From Dehalococcoidia bacterium (GTDB lineage: Bacteria; Chloroflexota; Dehalococcoidia; Tepidiformales; Tepidiformaceae), in contig JAJDYW010000038.1 in NCBI GenBank assembly GCA_022824925.1, positions 51,112-115,111 on the forward strand: DNA of 64,000 nucleotides, written 5' to 3'. Of the stretch, positions 52,008-60,219 are shown one piece after another. Made by a program: the position numbers and the translations under genes. Each line of letters starts with the position of its first letter. Position 1 is the stretch's first letter. The notes beneath the pieces were generated by a model, which saw nothing but the letters and a program-made list of their open reading frames with translations, was not told the origin of the DNA and did no database searches.

Positions 52008-53045
52008 TCAACCACGGGTGTGCTCCGCTCGGGGAATCCAGGTATTGCCGACGTCGAAGCCGTCGAGGGCGCCGGCATCGCCTCCGAGGCTGGTCACGAT
52101 CGTGCGCACGTTCTCCACCATCATCGCCACGTAGGTGTTGCCGGCCTCCCCGGGCTCGCCGGGAAGGTCGTCGTCGCGGAGCGACCCGACCTGGACCGCT
52201 CCCGCCTCGGTGGCAATCGTCTCCAGCACCTCCGAGGGGAACACCTCCGACCCGAAGATGGCGGGCACGCCGGCCGCGCGGATCTGCTCGATCAGCTCCG
52301 CCACCTCGCGCGGGGAGGGCTCGGAGAAGTCCGATGGCTGGATCGCGCCGATGATGGTGAATCCGTAGCGCGGTCCGAAGTAGGGGAACGAGTCGTGGTA
52401 GGTGAGAAGCACCCGATGCGCTTCCGGCACCGTCGCGACGGCTTCCCGGATGGCCGCGTCGAGCGCCGTGAGGCGCTCCACGAAGGCATCCGTGTTGGCG
52501 GCGTAGTAGGAGGCGTTGTCCCCATCGATGCGGCCGAGCGCGTCGCGCACGTGGGCGGCGTACTCGCCCGCAAGCACGGGATCGGTCCAGAGGTGGGGGT
52601 TGGGGTCGCCGCCATCCAGGGGGAACGAGAAGTCGTAAACGTACTGCTCCGGGGTGACCGTTGCCTCGCCCAGCAGCAGGATCTCGACCCCGTCGCGGCG
52701 GTTGGCCTCTGCGAGCTCCAGCGTCGGCAACTCGAGGTTGAGGCCGTTGGCGACGATCAGGTCCGCCTCCGCGACGTCGCGGGCGACGGATGGGGACGGC
52801 TCGAAGGTGTGCGAGTTCGTACCCTCGGGAACGATAGCCGTGACCGTTACGCGGTCGCCACCGACGTTCTCGATGATGTTGCGCAGGGGCGCGACGGTCG
52901 TCACGACGCGGATAGTGTCTTCGCCGTCGTTCCCGGCCTCGTCCGTACCGCCGCCGCACGCTGCGACCAGCAGGCCGACGAGGGCGCTTGCCAGGGCCAC
53001 GAACGCGAAGTGTCCGAGGCGGCGTCCGGGTGTACGCGTTTGCAT
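52008..53045 (-). CDS. Metal-binding lipoprotein of the ABC importer (ZnuA/TroA family)
   Basis: A 345-residue solute-binding protein. A signal peptide ends in the lipobox LVAACGGG. Metal ligands are suggested by GTNSHTFEPSPS (His), DPNPHLWTDP (His), LLTYHDSFPYF (His) and a late acidic residue. The family imports Zn or Mn. The His-rich loop typical of ZnuA is missing, which slightly favours Mn, but this is not decisive. TACGAT (53052-53057) is 6 nt before the ATG with no ribosome binding site. A TTGCA-type inverted repeat overlaps the promoter. Confidence 0.9.
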   Translation of the reverse strand: MQTRTPGRRLGHFAFVALASALVGLLVAACGGGTDEAGNDGEDTIRVVTTVAPLRNIIENVGGDRVTVTAIVPEGTNSHTFEPSPSVARDVAEADLIVANGLNLELPTLELAEANRRDGVEILLLGEATVTPEQYVYDFSFPLDGGDPNPHLWTDPVLAGEYAAHVRDALGRIDGDNASYYAANTDAFVERLTALDAAIREAVATVPEAHRVLLTYHDSFPYFGPRYGFTIIGAIQPSDFSEPSPREVAELIEQIRAAGVPAIFGSEVFPSEVLETIATEAGAVQVGSLRDDDLPGEPGEAGNTYVAMMVENVRTIVTSLGGDAGALDGFDVGNTWIPRAEHTRG

Positions 53046-53068
53046 CCGGGCATCGTACTGTCGGCGGG

Positions 53069-53090
53069 TTGCAGTTGCAATTGACTGCAA
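53069..53090. promoter_or_regulatory. Putative metal-regulator operator (TTGCAGT-N8-ACTGCAA)
   Basis: An inverted repeat with perfect 7-nt arms and an inner TTGCA/TGCAA pair, 24 bp upstream of the binding-protein ATG. On the minus strand it contains TTGCAA, 17 nt before the -10 TACGAT, so a repressor here would block the promoter. It differs clearly from the box at 32825-32843, implying a second metalloregulator. Confidence 0.5.
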
Positions 53091-53175
53091 GAGGGACGGG
53101 TAGCATCTGCGCGCCTGCGCCAGGCAGTCTTCCCCTTCCCCCTTTACACCGCCCCCGTACGATCGCCGCGGAGTC

Positions 53176-54528
53176 ATGAACGAAGAGCGCACGCCCGAGG
53201 ACCTGATCGACCAGCTGCGCGAGCTCGCCGAGGCCGGCGAGTGGGCGAAGGCGCTTGCGCTCTTCGCCGCCCTCCACCCGGCCGACCTCGCCGAAGTCGC
53301 GCTGGAGCTCGATGACGCCGCCCGCCGCGACCTGCTCGATCACCTGCCCACGGACGTGACCGCCGAGGCCCTCGCGTTCCTCGACGAGGACGGGCTCGCG
53401 GCCTTCGCCGCCGCCATCGACACCTCGGCCCTGCTGGCCGTCCTCAACGAGGTGCCGGACGAGGTCGCCACGGACGTTCTCCAGCAGCTCGAACCGGAGC
53501 GGCAACGGGACCTGCTTGCCGCCCTCGACCGCGAGGAGCACATCGCCGCCCTGCTGGCCTACCCGGACGAGTCGGCGGGCGGCATCATGCGCAGCGGCTT
53601 CGTCTCCCTCAACGAGGGGCTGCCGGTCGAGCGCGCGATCGAGACCCTGCGCCGCCTGCGTCCCCCTTCGGATCGCGCCTACTACCTGTACACCGTCGAC
53701 GGCGACCAGAGGCTGCAAGGCGTCGTCAGCGTGCGCGACCTGATCGTGGCGGCGCCGGGCACGCCCCTCGCCGACATCGCCGAGCGCGATGTCCATGCCG
53801 TCGGCGTGGACATCGACCGGGAGGAGGTGGCGCGCACGCTGCAGCGCTACAACCTGCTCGCCATCCCCGTCGTCGATGCCGGGGGGCGGCTCGTGGGCGC
53901 GACCACCGCCGACGATGTCATCGACGTGCTCGCCGAGGAGGCCACCGAGGACATGTACCGCATGGTCGGCCTCGACGAGGACGAGCGCGTCTTCAGCCCC
54001 GTGCGGACGAGCGTGAGGCGGCGCCTGCCCTGGATGCTCGTGAACCTGCTCTGGGCTTTCGGCGCAGCCGCCATCGTCAGCCTCTTCGACGACACGCTGG
54101 CGCGCTTCACGCTGCTGGCGGCGCTCATGCCCGTCGTCGCGGGTCAGGGTGGGAACGCGGGCGCGCAGACCGCCACGATCGCGGTGCGCAGCATCGCCAT
54201 CGGCGACCTCGACGTGCGGGACGTGTTCCGCGCGACCCGCAAGGAGATCGTCGTGGGGCTCGCGAACGGCATCGCCATCGGCGTCGTGGCGGGGGCGGCG
54301 GTCTACGGCTGGGACCGCAACATCGCGCTCTCGGCCGTGCTGGCGGGGGCGCTCGCGGGGAGCATCGCGCTGGCCACCCTGCTGGGCGTGGTCATCCCGC
54401 TGGGGCTGAAGTGGCGCGGCGTGGACCCCGCCCTCGCCGCCAACATCTTCGTGACGGGCGCGACGGACATCCTCAGCTTCGTGCTCTTCCTGGGGCTGGC
54501 CGCACTCGTCATCGAGCGCATCGCCTGA
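53176..54528 (+). CDS. mgtE: Magnesium transporter MgtE
   Basis: A 450-residue protein: N-terminal helical superfamily domain (ALFAALHPADLAEVALELDD), two CBS domains (MRSGFVSLNEGLPVERAIET, then DVHAVGVDIDREEVARTL), the connecting helix, and five membrane helices with PVVAGQGGNAGAQTATIAVR and ATDILSFVLFLGLA. It is a Mg2+ channel gated by cytosolic Mg. A GGAG is placed about 5 nt before the ATG, with TACGAT upstream. Divergent from the metal ABC operon with a 130-bp shared region. Confidence 0.95.
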   Translation: MNEERTPEDLIDQLRELAEAGEWAKALALFAALHPADLAEVALELDDAARRDLLDHLPTDVTAEALAFLDEDGLAAFAAAIDTSALLAVLNEVPDEVATDVLQQLEPERQRDLLAALDREEHIAALLAYPDESAGGIMRSGFVSLNEGLPVERAIETLRRLRPPSDRAYYLYTVDGDQRLQGVVSVRDLIVAAPGTPLADIAERDVHAVGVDIDREEVARTLQRYNLLAIPVVDAGGRLVGATTADDVIDVLAEEATEDMYRMVGLDEDERVFSPVRTSVRRRLPWMLVNLLWAFGAAAIVSLFDDTLARFTLLAALMPVVAGQGGNAGAQTATIAVRSIAIGDLDVRDVFRATRKEIVVGLANGIAIGVVAGAAVYGWDRNIALSAVLAGALAGSIALATLLGVVIPLGLKWRGVDPALAANIFVTGATDILSFVLFLGLAALVIERIA

Positions 54529-54546
54529 GGACCACGGGGAGTTGCC

Positions 54547-54623
54547 TGGGGTGGACGGAGGGATTTGAACCCTCGATCTTCAGGGCCACAACCTGACGCG
54601 TTAACCACTACGCTACGCCCACC
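54547..54623 (-). tRNA. tRNA-His (anticodon GTG)
   Basis: Cloverleaf on the minus strand. A 7-bp acceptor stem GTGGGCG/CGTCCAC has one G-U pair and an extra 5' G (G-1) facing discriminator C73, the tRNA-His hallmark. The anticodon stem TCAGG/CCTGA holds loop TTGTGGC with GTG at 54587-54589, and the T-arm is GAGGG-TTCAAAT-CCCTC. The 3' CCA is encoded (54547-54549). Confidence 0.96.
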
Positions 54624-54693
54624 GCGCAGAACCCGATCGTACCGAAGCGGGGCGGCAGCGGCTAACGGCCTCGCCTGTACACTAGGCGCTCCC

Positions 54694-55872
54694 ATGGATT
54701 TCCACCTTCCCGCCGAGACGCAAGGGTGGCGCGAGGAGCTGATCGAGTTCATCCGCGCCGAGCTCCCCGAGGACTTCGAGGGCGACGACGACTTCTTCGA
54801 CAACGAGGAGCAGGCCCCCTTCGCCAGGCAGTTCATGCGCAAGCTGGGCGAGCGCACCTGGCTCGCCCCGCCCTGGCCGAAGGAGTACGGGGGCATGGGG
54901 GCGACCGCCCTCGAGCAGATGGTCCTGAACGAGGAGCTCGCCTACCACCGCGCCCCCTCGGGTGGACGCCTCTTCACGATCGGCATCACGGGACCGACCG
55001 TGCTCGTGCACGGCACGGACGAGCAGAAAGCCCGCCTCCTCCCGGAGATGGCCTCGGGCGAGGCCTGGTACTGCCAGGGCTTCAGCGAGCCGGAAACCGG
55101 CAGCGACCTCGCCTCCCTGCAGACCCGGGCCGTGCGCGACGGCGATGACTACGTGATCCAGGGCCAGAAGATCTGGACCTCGAACGCGCACCTCGCGGAC
55201 AAGATGATCGTCCTCGCGCGCACCGACCAGGAAGTGCAGAAGCACCGCGGCATCAGCGCCTTCATCCTCGATATGCACGCTCCCGGCGTGTCCGTGCAGG
55301 CGGTTCCCAACATCGCCTACCGGAACGACTTCAACCAGGTCTTCTTCGAAGACGTGCGCGTCCCCGCCAGCGACCTCCTGGGCGGCGAGAACAACGGCTG
55401 GCGCGTGGCCATGACGGTGCTCGACTTCGAGCGCTCGAACATCGCCGCCATCAGCGGCGCCCGCCGCACCGTTGCCGACCTCGTCCGCTGGGCGAAGGAG
55501 GAGCACGGTGGCCGCCGCCCCTGGGACGACATGCACGTGCGCAACAAGCTCGCCGGGCTCTACGCCGAGGGCGAGATCGGGCGGCTCATCGCCTATCGCA
55601 CCGCCTGGCTGCAGAGCAAGGGCGAGGTGCCCAACTACGAGGCCAGCATCGGCAAGGTGTGGATGGCGATGTACGGCATCAAGGTGGCGAACGCGGGCGT
55701 GAACCTGATGGGCGGCTACGGCCAGCTCGCGCCGGGCTCGAAGTGGGCGCAGCTGCGCGGCCGCGTCGAGACCTCCTACCTGCTCGCCGTCTCCGGTCCG
55801 ATCGCGGGCGGCGCCGGCGAGATCCAGCGCGACATCATCGCGACCCGCGGGCTCGGGCTTCCCCGCGGCTAG
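54694..55872 (+). CDS. Acyl-CoA dehydrogenase
   Basis: A 392-residue flavoenzyme: PWPKEYGGMGATALEQMVLN, the FAD-binding WYCQGFSEPETGSDLASLQT and QKIWTSNAHLADKM, then FFEDVRVPASDLLGGENNGW, and a C-terminal IAGGAGEIQRDIIATRGLGLP. The region where short-chain enzymes carry catalytic Glu includes GGAGEIQ. It oxidises an acyl-CoA to the 2,3-enoyl form; chain type unknown. TACACT is 10 nt upstream of the ATG. A single gene with no beta-oxidation neighbours. Confidence 0.9.
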   Translation: MDFHLPAETQGWREELIEFIRAELPEDFEGDDDFFDNEEQAPFARQFMRKLGERTWLAPPWPKEYGGMGATALEQMVLNEELAYHRAPSGGRLFTIGITGPTVLVHGTDEQKARLLPEMASGEAWYCQGFSEPETGSDLASLQTRAVRDGDDYVIQGQKIWTSNAHLADKMIVLARTDQEVQKHRGISAFILDMHAPGVSVQAVPNIAYRNDFNQVFFEDVRVPASDLLGGENNGWRVAMTVLDFERSNIAAISGARRTVADLVRWAKEEHGGRRPWDDMHVRNKLAGLYAEGEIGRLIAYRTAWLQSKGEVPNYEASIGKVWMAMYGIKVANAGVNLMGGYGQLAPGSKWAQLRGRVETSYLLAVSGPIAGGAGEIQRDIIATRGLGLPRG

Positions 55873-55881
55873 CGGCTTCCC

Positions 55882-57681
55882 CTACTCGTCCTTCGCGAGG
55901 CCGGGCACGACGATGCGGTACTCTAGCGGCTTGTCGTCTTCCTCTTCCTCGTCGTGCACGATGTCCGACTCCTCCGTGATCTCGATGCCCGTACCGGCGT
56001 GGACGACGACTACGTGGGGCTCGCCCTCGCCCAGCAGGGGCTCGACCTGCACGGTCCCCGTCACGTCCTCGCCCTCGGGCAGCAGCTCCGGGTCGACCGT
56101 GATCTCGAGGACGGCGATATGGCCCCGCTTGGTCACGTCCGTCTCGCAGTACGGCACCCGGCAGATCACGATGGTGGTCTCCGTGCCCATGGCCACCCCC
56201 CCGTGGAGGGGACCGTTGGGGTGGTCGCCGCGCCGGACACGGATCCACGGCTCGGACGTGAGGATGCGGAAGGGGGCGATCCAGGTGCCCCGGTTCTCCA
56301 CGAGGATCTCGGCGCTGCCGGGAACGCCGCGCTCGTCGATGGCGATGGACACATCCCGCGGCCCCCGTATCTCCATGCTGGGCGCGCCCACGAGCCGCTC
56401 GCGCAGGCTCGGGTCCACCGGTGGCGTGGGGTCGTGGTTGGGGGTGATGCCCAGGTCCGGGAACGACGTCGGGAACTGCATGGCGGGGCAGCCGTCGTAC
56501 CAGAAGGCATCGGCGCAGGCGGCGTAGTTCTCCGGGGAGAACGCCGCTTTCACCGCGTTGAGAAGGGGGTCGGGCATGTTCACCTGCACGGCCGGCCAGA
56601 GCCGGGGGATGCCGTCCGGCCCCGGTGCGGGCCACGTCGAGGTGGCGCTTGCCCCGGGCGCGTCCGCCGGCTCCGCGGTTGGCGTCGGAGTCGCTTCCCC
56701 GTCCCCGGAGCCACCGTCCGTGGTCTCCTCATCCGTGGTCTCCTCGCCCTCGTCGGGGGTGGGCGTGGGCTGCGGCCAGGGCGTGGGTGCGTATTCGGGG
56801 TCGTCGTAGAGGCGGGACGGGTACTCCGGCGGGTGGCGCATGCAGCCGTAGACCCGCTCGGGGTAGGTGTAGTCCCCGTGGCCGAAGATCGGTGTTATCC
56901 CGTCGTTGGAGATCCACGTCGGGGCGCTCGCATCGTTGCAGTGCCAGACATCGCCTCGCAGAGGGTCGCGGAAGGGGTGGTCCGTGTGTTCGAGCCAGTC
57001 GAGCCAGGAGAACTGGTGCTCGGTGATGTACAGCGGGTGGTTCGTGTAGGCGAGCCCGTTGTAGGCCCAGATGGCGTAGTACCAGTCCTCCAGCACGGCG
57101 GGGTCGCCCGACCCGGCGATTGGGATGGCGGGGTCGTTCCACTTGTCCGCCAGGATCCTCGCGGCCTCCGCGATGTTGAAGAGGAAGTGCGTTCCCACGA
57201 GCGCCTGTTTGGCGCTGGGGTTGCCGGTGCGGTTCTCCATGCCGCTCGTGATCTGGCCCAGGCCGAAGCCGCAGTCGAACGAGCGCGTGGTCTGGCCGGT
57301 ACCGCCCCAGGGCACGTTCCCGTCGGCCATCGCGAACTCCGACTCCACCCACACGATCGACTTCAGGAGGGTCGGCGGGATGCGCAGCGTCGGGTCGGGG
57401 GCGAGGTTGAGGCGATCGCCGCGCGAGCCCGTCAGCAACCCCGGGTACTCCAGGCCGAGGGGCTGGCCCGAGGGCGTCGTCGTGACCGTCACGGCCTCAC
57501 CCGCGGCCGCCAGTTCGATCGCCGCCAGGTAGAGCCCGGCATTGTCGTACGCCTCGTACGTGTCGAAGTCGAAGGCTTCGAGGCCCAGGCAGATCTGCGC
57601 CTCCACGCCGTCGTCCCTCCCCCCCAGGACCACCATCAGCACAGCCGCGGTCGCAGCCAGCGCCGCTAGCGCGCGGACCAT
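55882..57681 (-). CDS. Secreted lytic transglycosylase-like protein
   Basis: A 599-residue exported protein. A signal peptide (LAALAATAAVLMVVLGG) is followed by a lysozyme-like SLT domain: PPTLLKSIVWVESEFAMADG with the catalytic Glu candidate, DCGFGLGQITSGMENRTG and WYYAIWAYNGLAYTNHPLY. A Thr/Pro/Glu-rich linker (about residues 305-350) leads to an Ig-like C-terminal domain (VPGSAEILVENRGTWIAPFR) and an acidic tail. It probably acts on peptidoglycan or another cell-surface polymer. It overlaps the upstream propeller gene by 16 nt. Confidence 0.82.
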   Translation of the reverse strand: MVRALAALAATAAVLMVVLGGRDDGVEAQICLGLEAFDFDTYEAYDNAGLYLAAIELAAAGEAVTVTTTPSGQPLGLEYPGLLTGSRGDRLNLAPDPTLRIPPTLLKSIVWVESEFAMADGNVPWGGTGQTTRSFDCGFGLGQITSGMENRTGNPSAKQALVGTHFLFNIAEAARILADKWNDPAIPIAGSGDPAVLEDWYYAIWAYNGLAYTNHPLYITEHQFSWLDWLEHTDHPFRDPLRGDVWHCNDASAPTWISNDGITPIFGHGDYTYPERVYGCMRHPPEYPSRLYDDPEYAPTPWPQPTPTPDEGEETTDEETTDGGSGDGEATPTPTAEPADAPGASATSTWPAPGPDGIPRLWPAVQVNMPDPLLNAVKAAFSPENYAACADAFWYDGCPAMQFPTSFPDLGITPNHDPTPPVDPSLRERLVGAPSMEIRGPRDVSIAIDERGVPGSAEILVENRGTWIAPFRILTSEPWIRVRRGDHPNGPLHGGVAMGTETTIVICRVPYCETDVTKRGHIAVLEITVDPELLPEGEDVTGTVQVEPLLGEGEPHVVVVHAGTGIEITEESDIVHDEEEEDDKPLEYRIVVPGLAKDE

Positions 57682-58796
57682 CCGAAGAACCTCGTGAAGC
57701 CGTCGAGGAGCCGGCGCTGCTCCGGCGTGACGATCTGCAGGCTGGGTGTTCCCGGCGCGTCGAAGCCCGCCCCGCTCCAGCGCCGCACGACCAGGGCGTT
57801 GCCGTCACCGCTGTAGCCGAGGGGCACGTCGAAGCCGGAGGGCGCCTGCGCGCTCACGCTGCCCGGCGGGATCGAAGGCTCGCGCCCGAAACTGGGGCCG
57901 TCGCCCGCGGGCGGCCAGGCGGCGCCAAGGGCCTGCGTGGTCGAGGTCGACGCGGCGGCCACGCCGCCGCTGCCCTCGATCCCCACGACGCGCGGCACGT
58001 AACGCAGTCCCTGCCAGGTGCTGGCTTCGATGAAGGCGATGCGCGTGCCGTCGGGGCTGAGGGCCCAGTCGCGCGTGACGTGCGAACTCAGCCAGCGCAG
58101 GGGCTCGCCGGCGCGGGTCAGGGTCGAGCCGCCGGCGTCGAGGCGCACGGCGAGCAGCCGGCCTTCCGCGTCGAACCCAAGGGGCGCGACCATGAGGGCG
58201 CCCGCGTGCCGCTCGAGCACGGTTTCCCGCCCGTCCAGGCCGACGCGCACTACCGCCACATGGAGCTCGCCCGTTGCGGTCCGTCCACCACGGGTCACCA
58301 CGACGGCGTTGGAGTCGGGCGTCCAGAGCGCGTCCTGCAGGGGCTCGAGCCCCTCCGCCAGCCTCGTCGCGAGGCCGGTCTCGAGGTCGAGCGCGAGGAG
58401 CGAGGCGAGGGCGTGCGCGCTCGGGCCGTGGTCGGGGGCGAGGATCGCGACCTGGCGCCCGCTCGGCGAGACCGTTCCCCGCAGGCTGTACCCCCGCAGG
58501 TGGGGAACGGTCGCGATCTCCATGGGTTCGGCGTTCACGCCGGTGCCCACCACCGTGACGACCGTGGCTGCCCCCGTGTTCTTCGCGACGACCGCGTACT
58601 GGCCGCCGGGGGCGCGCGCGAAGGCCGTCTGCGAGGGGCCGCCGGCCTGCTCCAGCAGCGCCAGCGTGGCGGTGGTGGCGAGCAGTGCCGCGATGACGAT
58701 CCACGCCAGCACTCGCCGCCCGCCCCGCCCCCACGAGCGGGCGCGAGCGAGCGCAGCCGCCGGGACGGTTCGGGGGAAGAGGAACGGTGCGCGCAT
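57666..58796 (-). CDS. Membrane-anchored TolB-like beta-propeller protein
   Basis: A 376-residue protein with one N-terminal membrane helix (VLAWIVIAALLATTATLALL) after a basic start, and repeated beta-propeller blades such as GTVSPSGRQVAILAPDHG, PLQDALWTPDSNAVVVTRGG and RDWALSPDGTRIAFIEAST. TolB/WD40-like propellers bind proteins or polymers. The 16-nt overlap with the transglycosylase-like gene argues for a functional pair at the cell envelope. Transcribed from the promoter at 58924-58952. Confidence 0.78.
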   Translation of the reverse strand: MRAPFLFPRTVPAAALARARSWGRGGRRVLAWIVIAALLATTATLALLEQAGGPSQTAFARAPGGQYAVVAKNTGAATVVTVVGTGVNAEPMEIATVPHLRGYSLRGTVSPSGRQVAILAPDHGPSAHALASLLALDLETGLATRLAEGLEPLQDALWTPDSNAVVVTRGGRTATGELHVAVVRVGLDGRETVLERHAGALMVAPLGFDAEGRLLAVRLDAGGSTLTRAGEPLRWLSSHVTRDWALSPDGTRIAFIEASTWQGLRYVPRVVGIEGSGGVAAASTSTTQALGAAWPPAGDGPSFGREPSIPPGSVSAQAPSGFDVPLGYSGDGNALVVRRWSGAGFDAPGTPSLQIVTPEQRRLLDGFTRFFGWSAR

Positions 58797-58923
58797 GTCC
58801 GGGGCCCCGCAAGCGCAGCCCTGGCGAGCCTCCCGACCCCTCGACCGGGCCGGCCTCGTCAGGCGGCTGGGTTAACCCCGCACCCCCGGCGAACACGACC
58901 GATCACCGGGGAGCACCAAGGCG

Positions 58924-58952
58924 AACCTAGCAAGCGCCCACCGATCGGTCAA
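58924..58952 (-). promoter_or_regulatory. Promoter of the propeller/transglycosylase operon
   Basis: On the minus strand TTGACC (58947-58952), 17-bp spacer, TAGGTT (58924-58929). The palindrome ACCGATCGGT overlaps the -35 and could be an operator. The predicted leader is about 120 nt. Confidence 0.5.
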
Positions 58953-59030
58953 TGCGCGCGGTCGCGGGCGGCGTCCCCCGGAAAGGTTCCGGATAGCGGA
59001 CAAGGGGGCGGCTGCTAGCATGGGACCGGC

Positions 59031-59717
59031 GTGATCTTCCACCTTATCGACGTGCTCCAGGCGAACCCGGCGGCCTTCGTCGCCTACCTCGGCGCCTTCG
59101 CGCTGGCGCTCGTGACGGGTATCGCCTTCCACGAGTTCAGCCACGCCTGGGCGGCGAACGAGCTGGGCGATGACACGGCCGCCCGTCAGGGCCGGCTGAC
59201 TCTCAATCCGCTGGCCCACCTCGATCCGATGGGCACGGCGTTGCTGTTCATCGTTGGCTTCGGCTGGGGGAAGCCCACCCCCGTCAACCCCTACCGCCTG
59301 AGCGCGGGCGTGAAGCGCGGCAACCTGCTCGTCGCGCTCGCGGGGCCCCTTTCGAACTTCGTTTTCGCGCTCATCGCCTCTATCCCGCTCATCTTTGGCT
59401 GGGTCGAGACGATCGCCTTCGAGAACATCGAGCACGCGAGCGGGTCCGAGATCCTTGGGACGTTCCTCTTCTTCATCGCCTGGCTGAACGTCATCCTCGG
59501 GGTCTTCAACCTCATCCCCATCCACCCCCTCGACGGCTTCAAGGTGCTCGTTGGGATCCTGCCCGACGAGCTCTCCCGGCCGCTGTTGTCGCTCAGCCGC
59601 TGGGGCCCCGGCCTGCTCATCGCGATTGTCCTCATCGGCTTCATCCGGCCCGAGTACAGCGTGATCGGCTGGATCGTCGACCACGCCGCCGACGTGTTCC
59701 TCGGGATCATCACCTGA
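59031..59717 (+). CDS. Site-2 protease family (M50) membrane metallopeptidase
   Basis: A 228-residue intramembrane protease with about five hydrophobic helices. The zinc motif is TGIAFHEFSHAWAANELG (HEFSH), and the third ligand is in NLIPIHPLDGFKVL (family NPxDG, here HPLDG). It lacks PDZ and CBS domains, so it is the short YwhC-like form. Start is GTG at 59031. Its stop shares a base with the ATG of the HD gene, so the two are coupled. Substrate unknown. Confidence 0.9.
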   Translation: MIFHLIDVLQANPAAFVAYLGAFALALVTGIAFHEFSHAWAANELGDDTAARQGRLTLNPLAHLDPMGTALLFIVGFGWGKPTPVNPYRLSAGVKRGNLLVALAGPLSNFVFALIASIPLIFGWVETIAFENIEHASGSEILGTFLFFIAWLNVILGVFNLIPIHPLDGFKVLVGILPDELSRPLLSLSRWGPGLLIAIVLIGFIRPEYSVIGWIVDHAADVFLGIIT

Positions 59718-60199
59718 TGCTGCACCGCGTTCGCCAGGTCCGCGAAGCCTCCGTGCCGCCGTCCGCGGACGACCTCGCCCTCGCCCGCGAGGTGCTGACG
59801 GGCGACCTGCTCGCGCTCTTCCACGGGCAGGAGCCTCGCGACCAGCGCCACTCGGTGAACACCGCCCGCTGGCTCCTCGAACGCGGCCACGACGGAGACC
59901 CCGACCTGCTCGTCGCGGCCCTCCTGCACGACGCCGGCAAGGGCCCGCAGCGCACGCGCGACCGCGTCGTCCACGTGCTCTCCGGGTGGCTGCCCGAGAG
60001 CGTCGTGGGGGCGGAGGGGTCACGCTTCGAGATGCGCCGCGCCCTGGCCCGCAGCCGCGCTCACAGCGAGATCGGCGCGGACTTGCTGGTCGCCGCGGGG
60101 GCCGCTCCGCGGGCGGTCGAGTTGACCCGCCTGCACCATCGGCCGGCCGGGCGGGATGCTATGCTAGCCCTCCTGCAGCGCGCCGACGCTGCCACCTGA
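59717..60199 (+). CDS. HD-domain phosphohydrolase
   Basis: A 160-residue HD protein: RDQRHSVNTARWLLERG (first His), LLVAALLHDAGKGPQRTRD (HD pair) and a later AHSEIGADLL and LHHRPAGRDA with the remaining metal His. It could hydrolyse a nucleotide or signalling molecule; not identified. The ATG at 59717 overlaps the last base of the M50 gene. The next gene, tyrA, follows by 20 bp, so M50, HD, tyrA, aroA and gmk are one tight run. Confidence 0.85.
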   Translation: MLHRVRQVREASVPPSADDLALAREVLTGDLLALFHGQEPRDQRHSVNTARWLLERGHDGDPDLLVAALLHDAGKGPQRTRDRVVHVLSGWLPESVVGAEGSRFEMRRALARSRAHSEIGADLLVAAGAAPRAVELTRLHHRPAGRDAMLALLQRADAAT

Positions 60200-60219
60200 T
60201 CACACGCCGGGACGACCGC

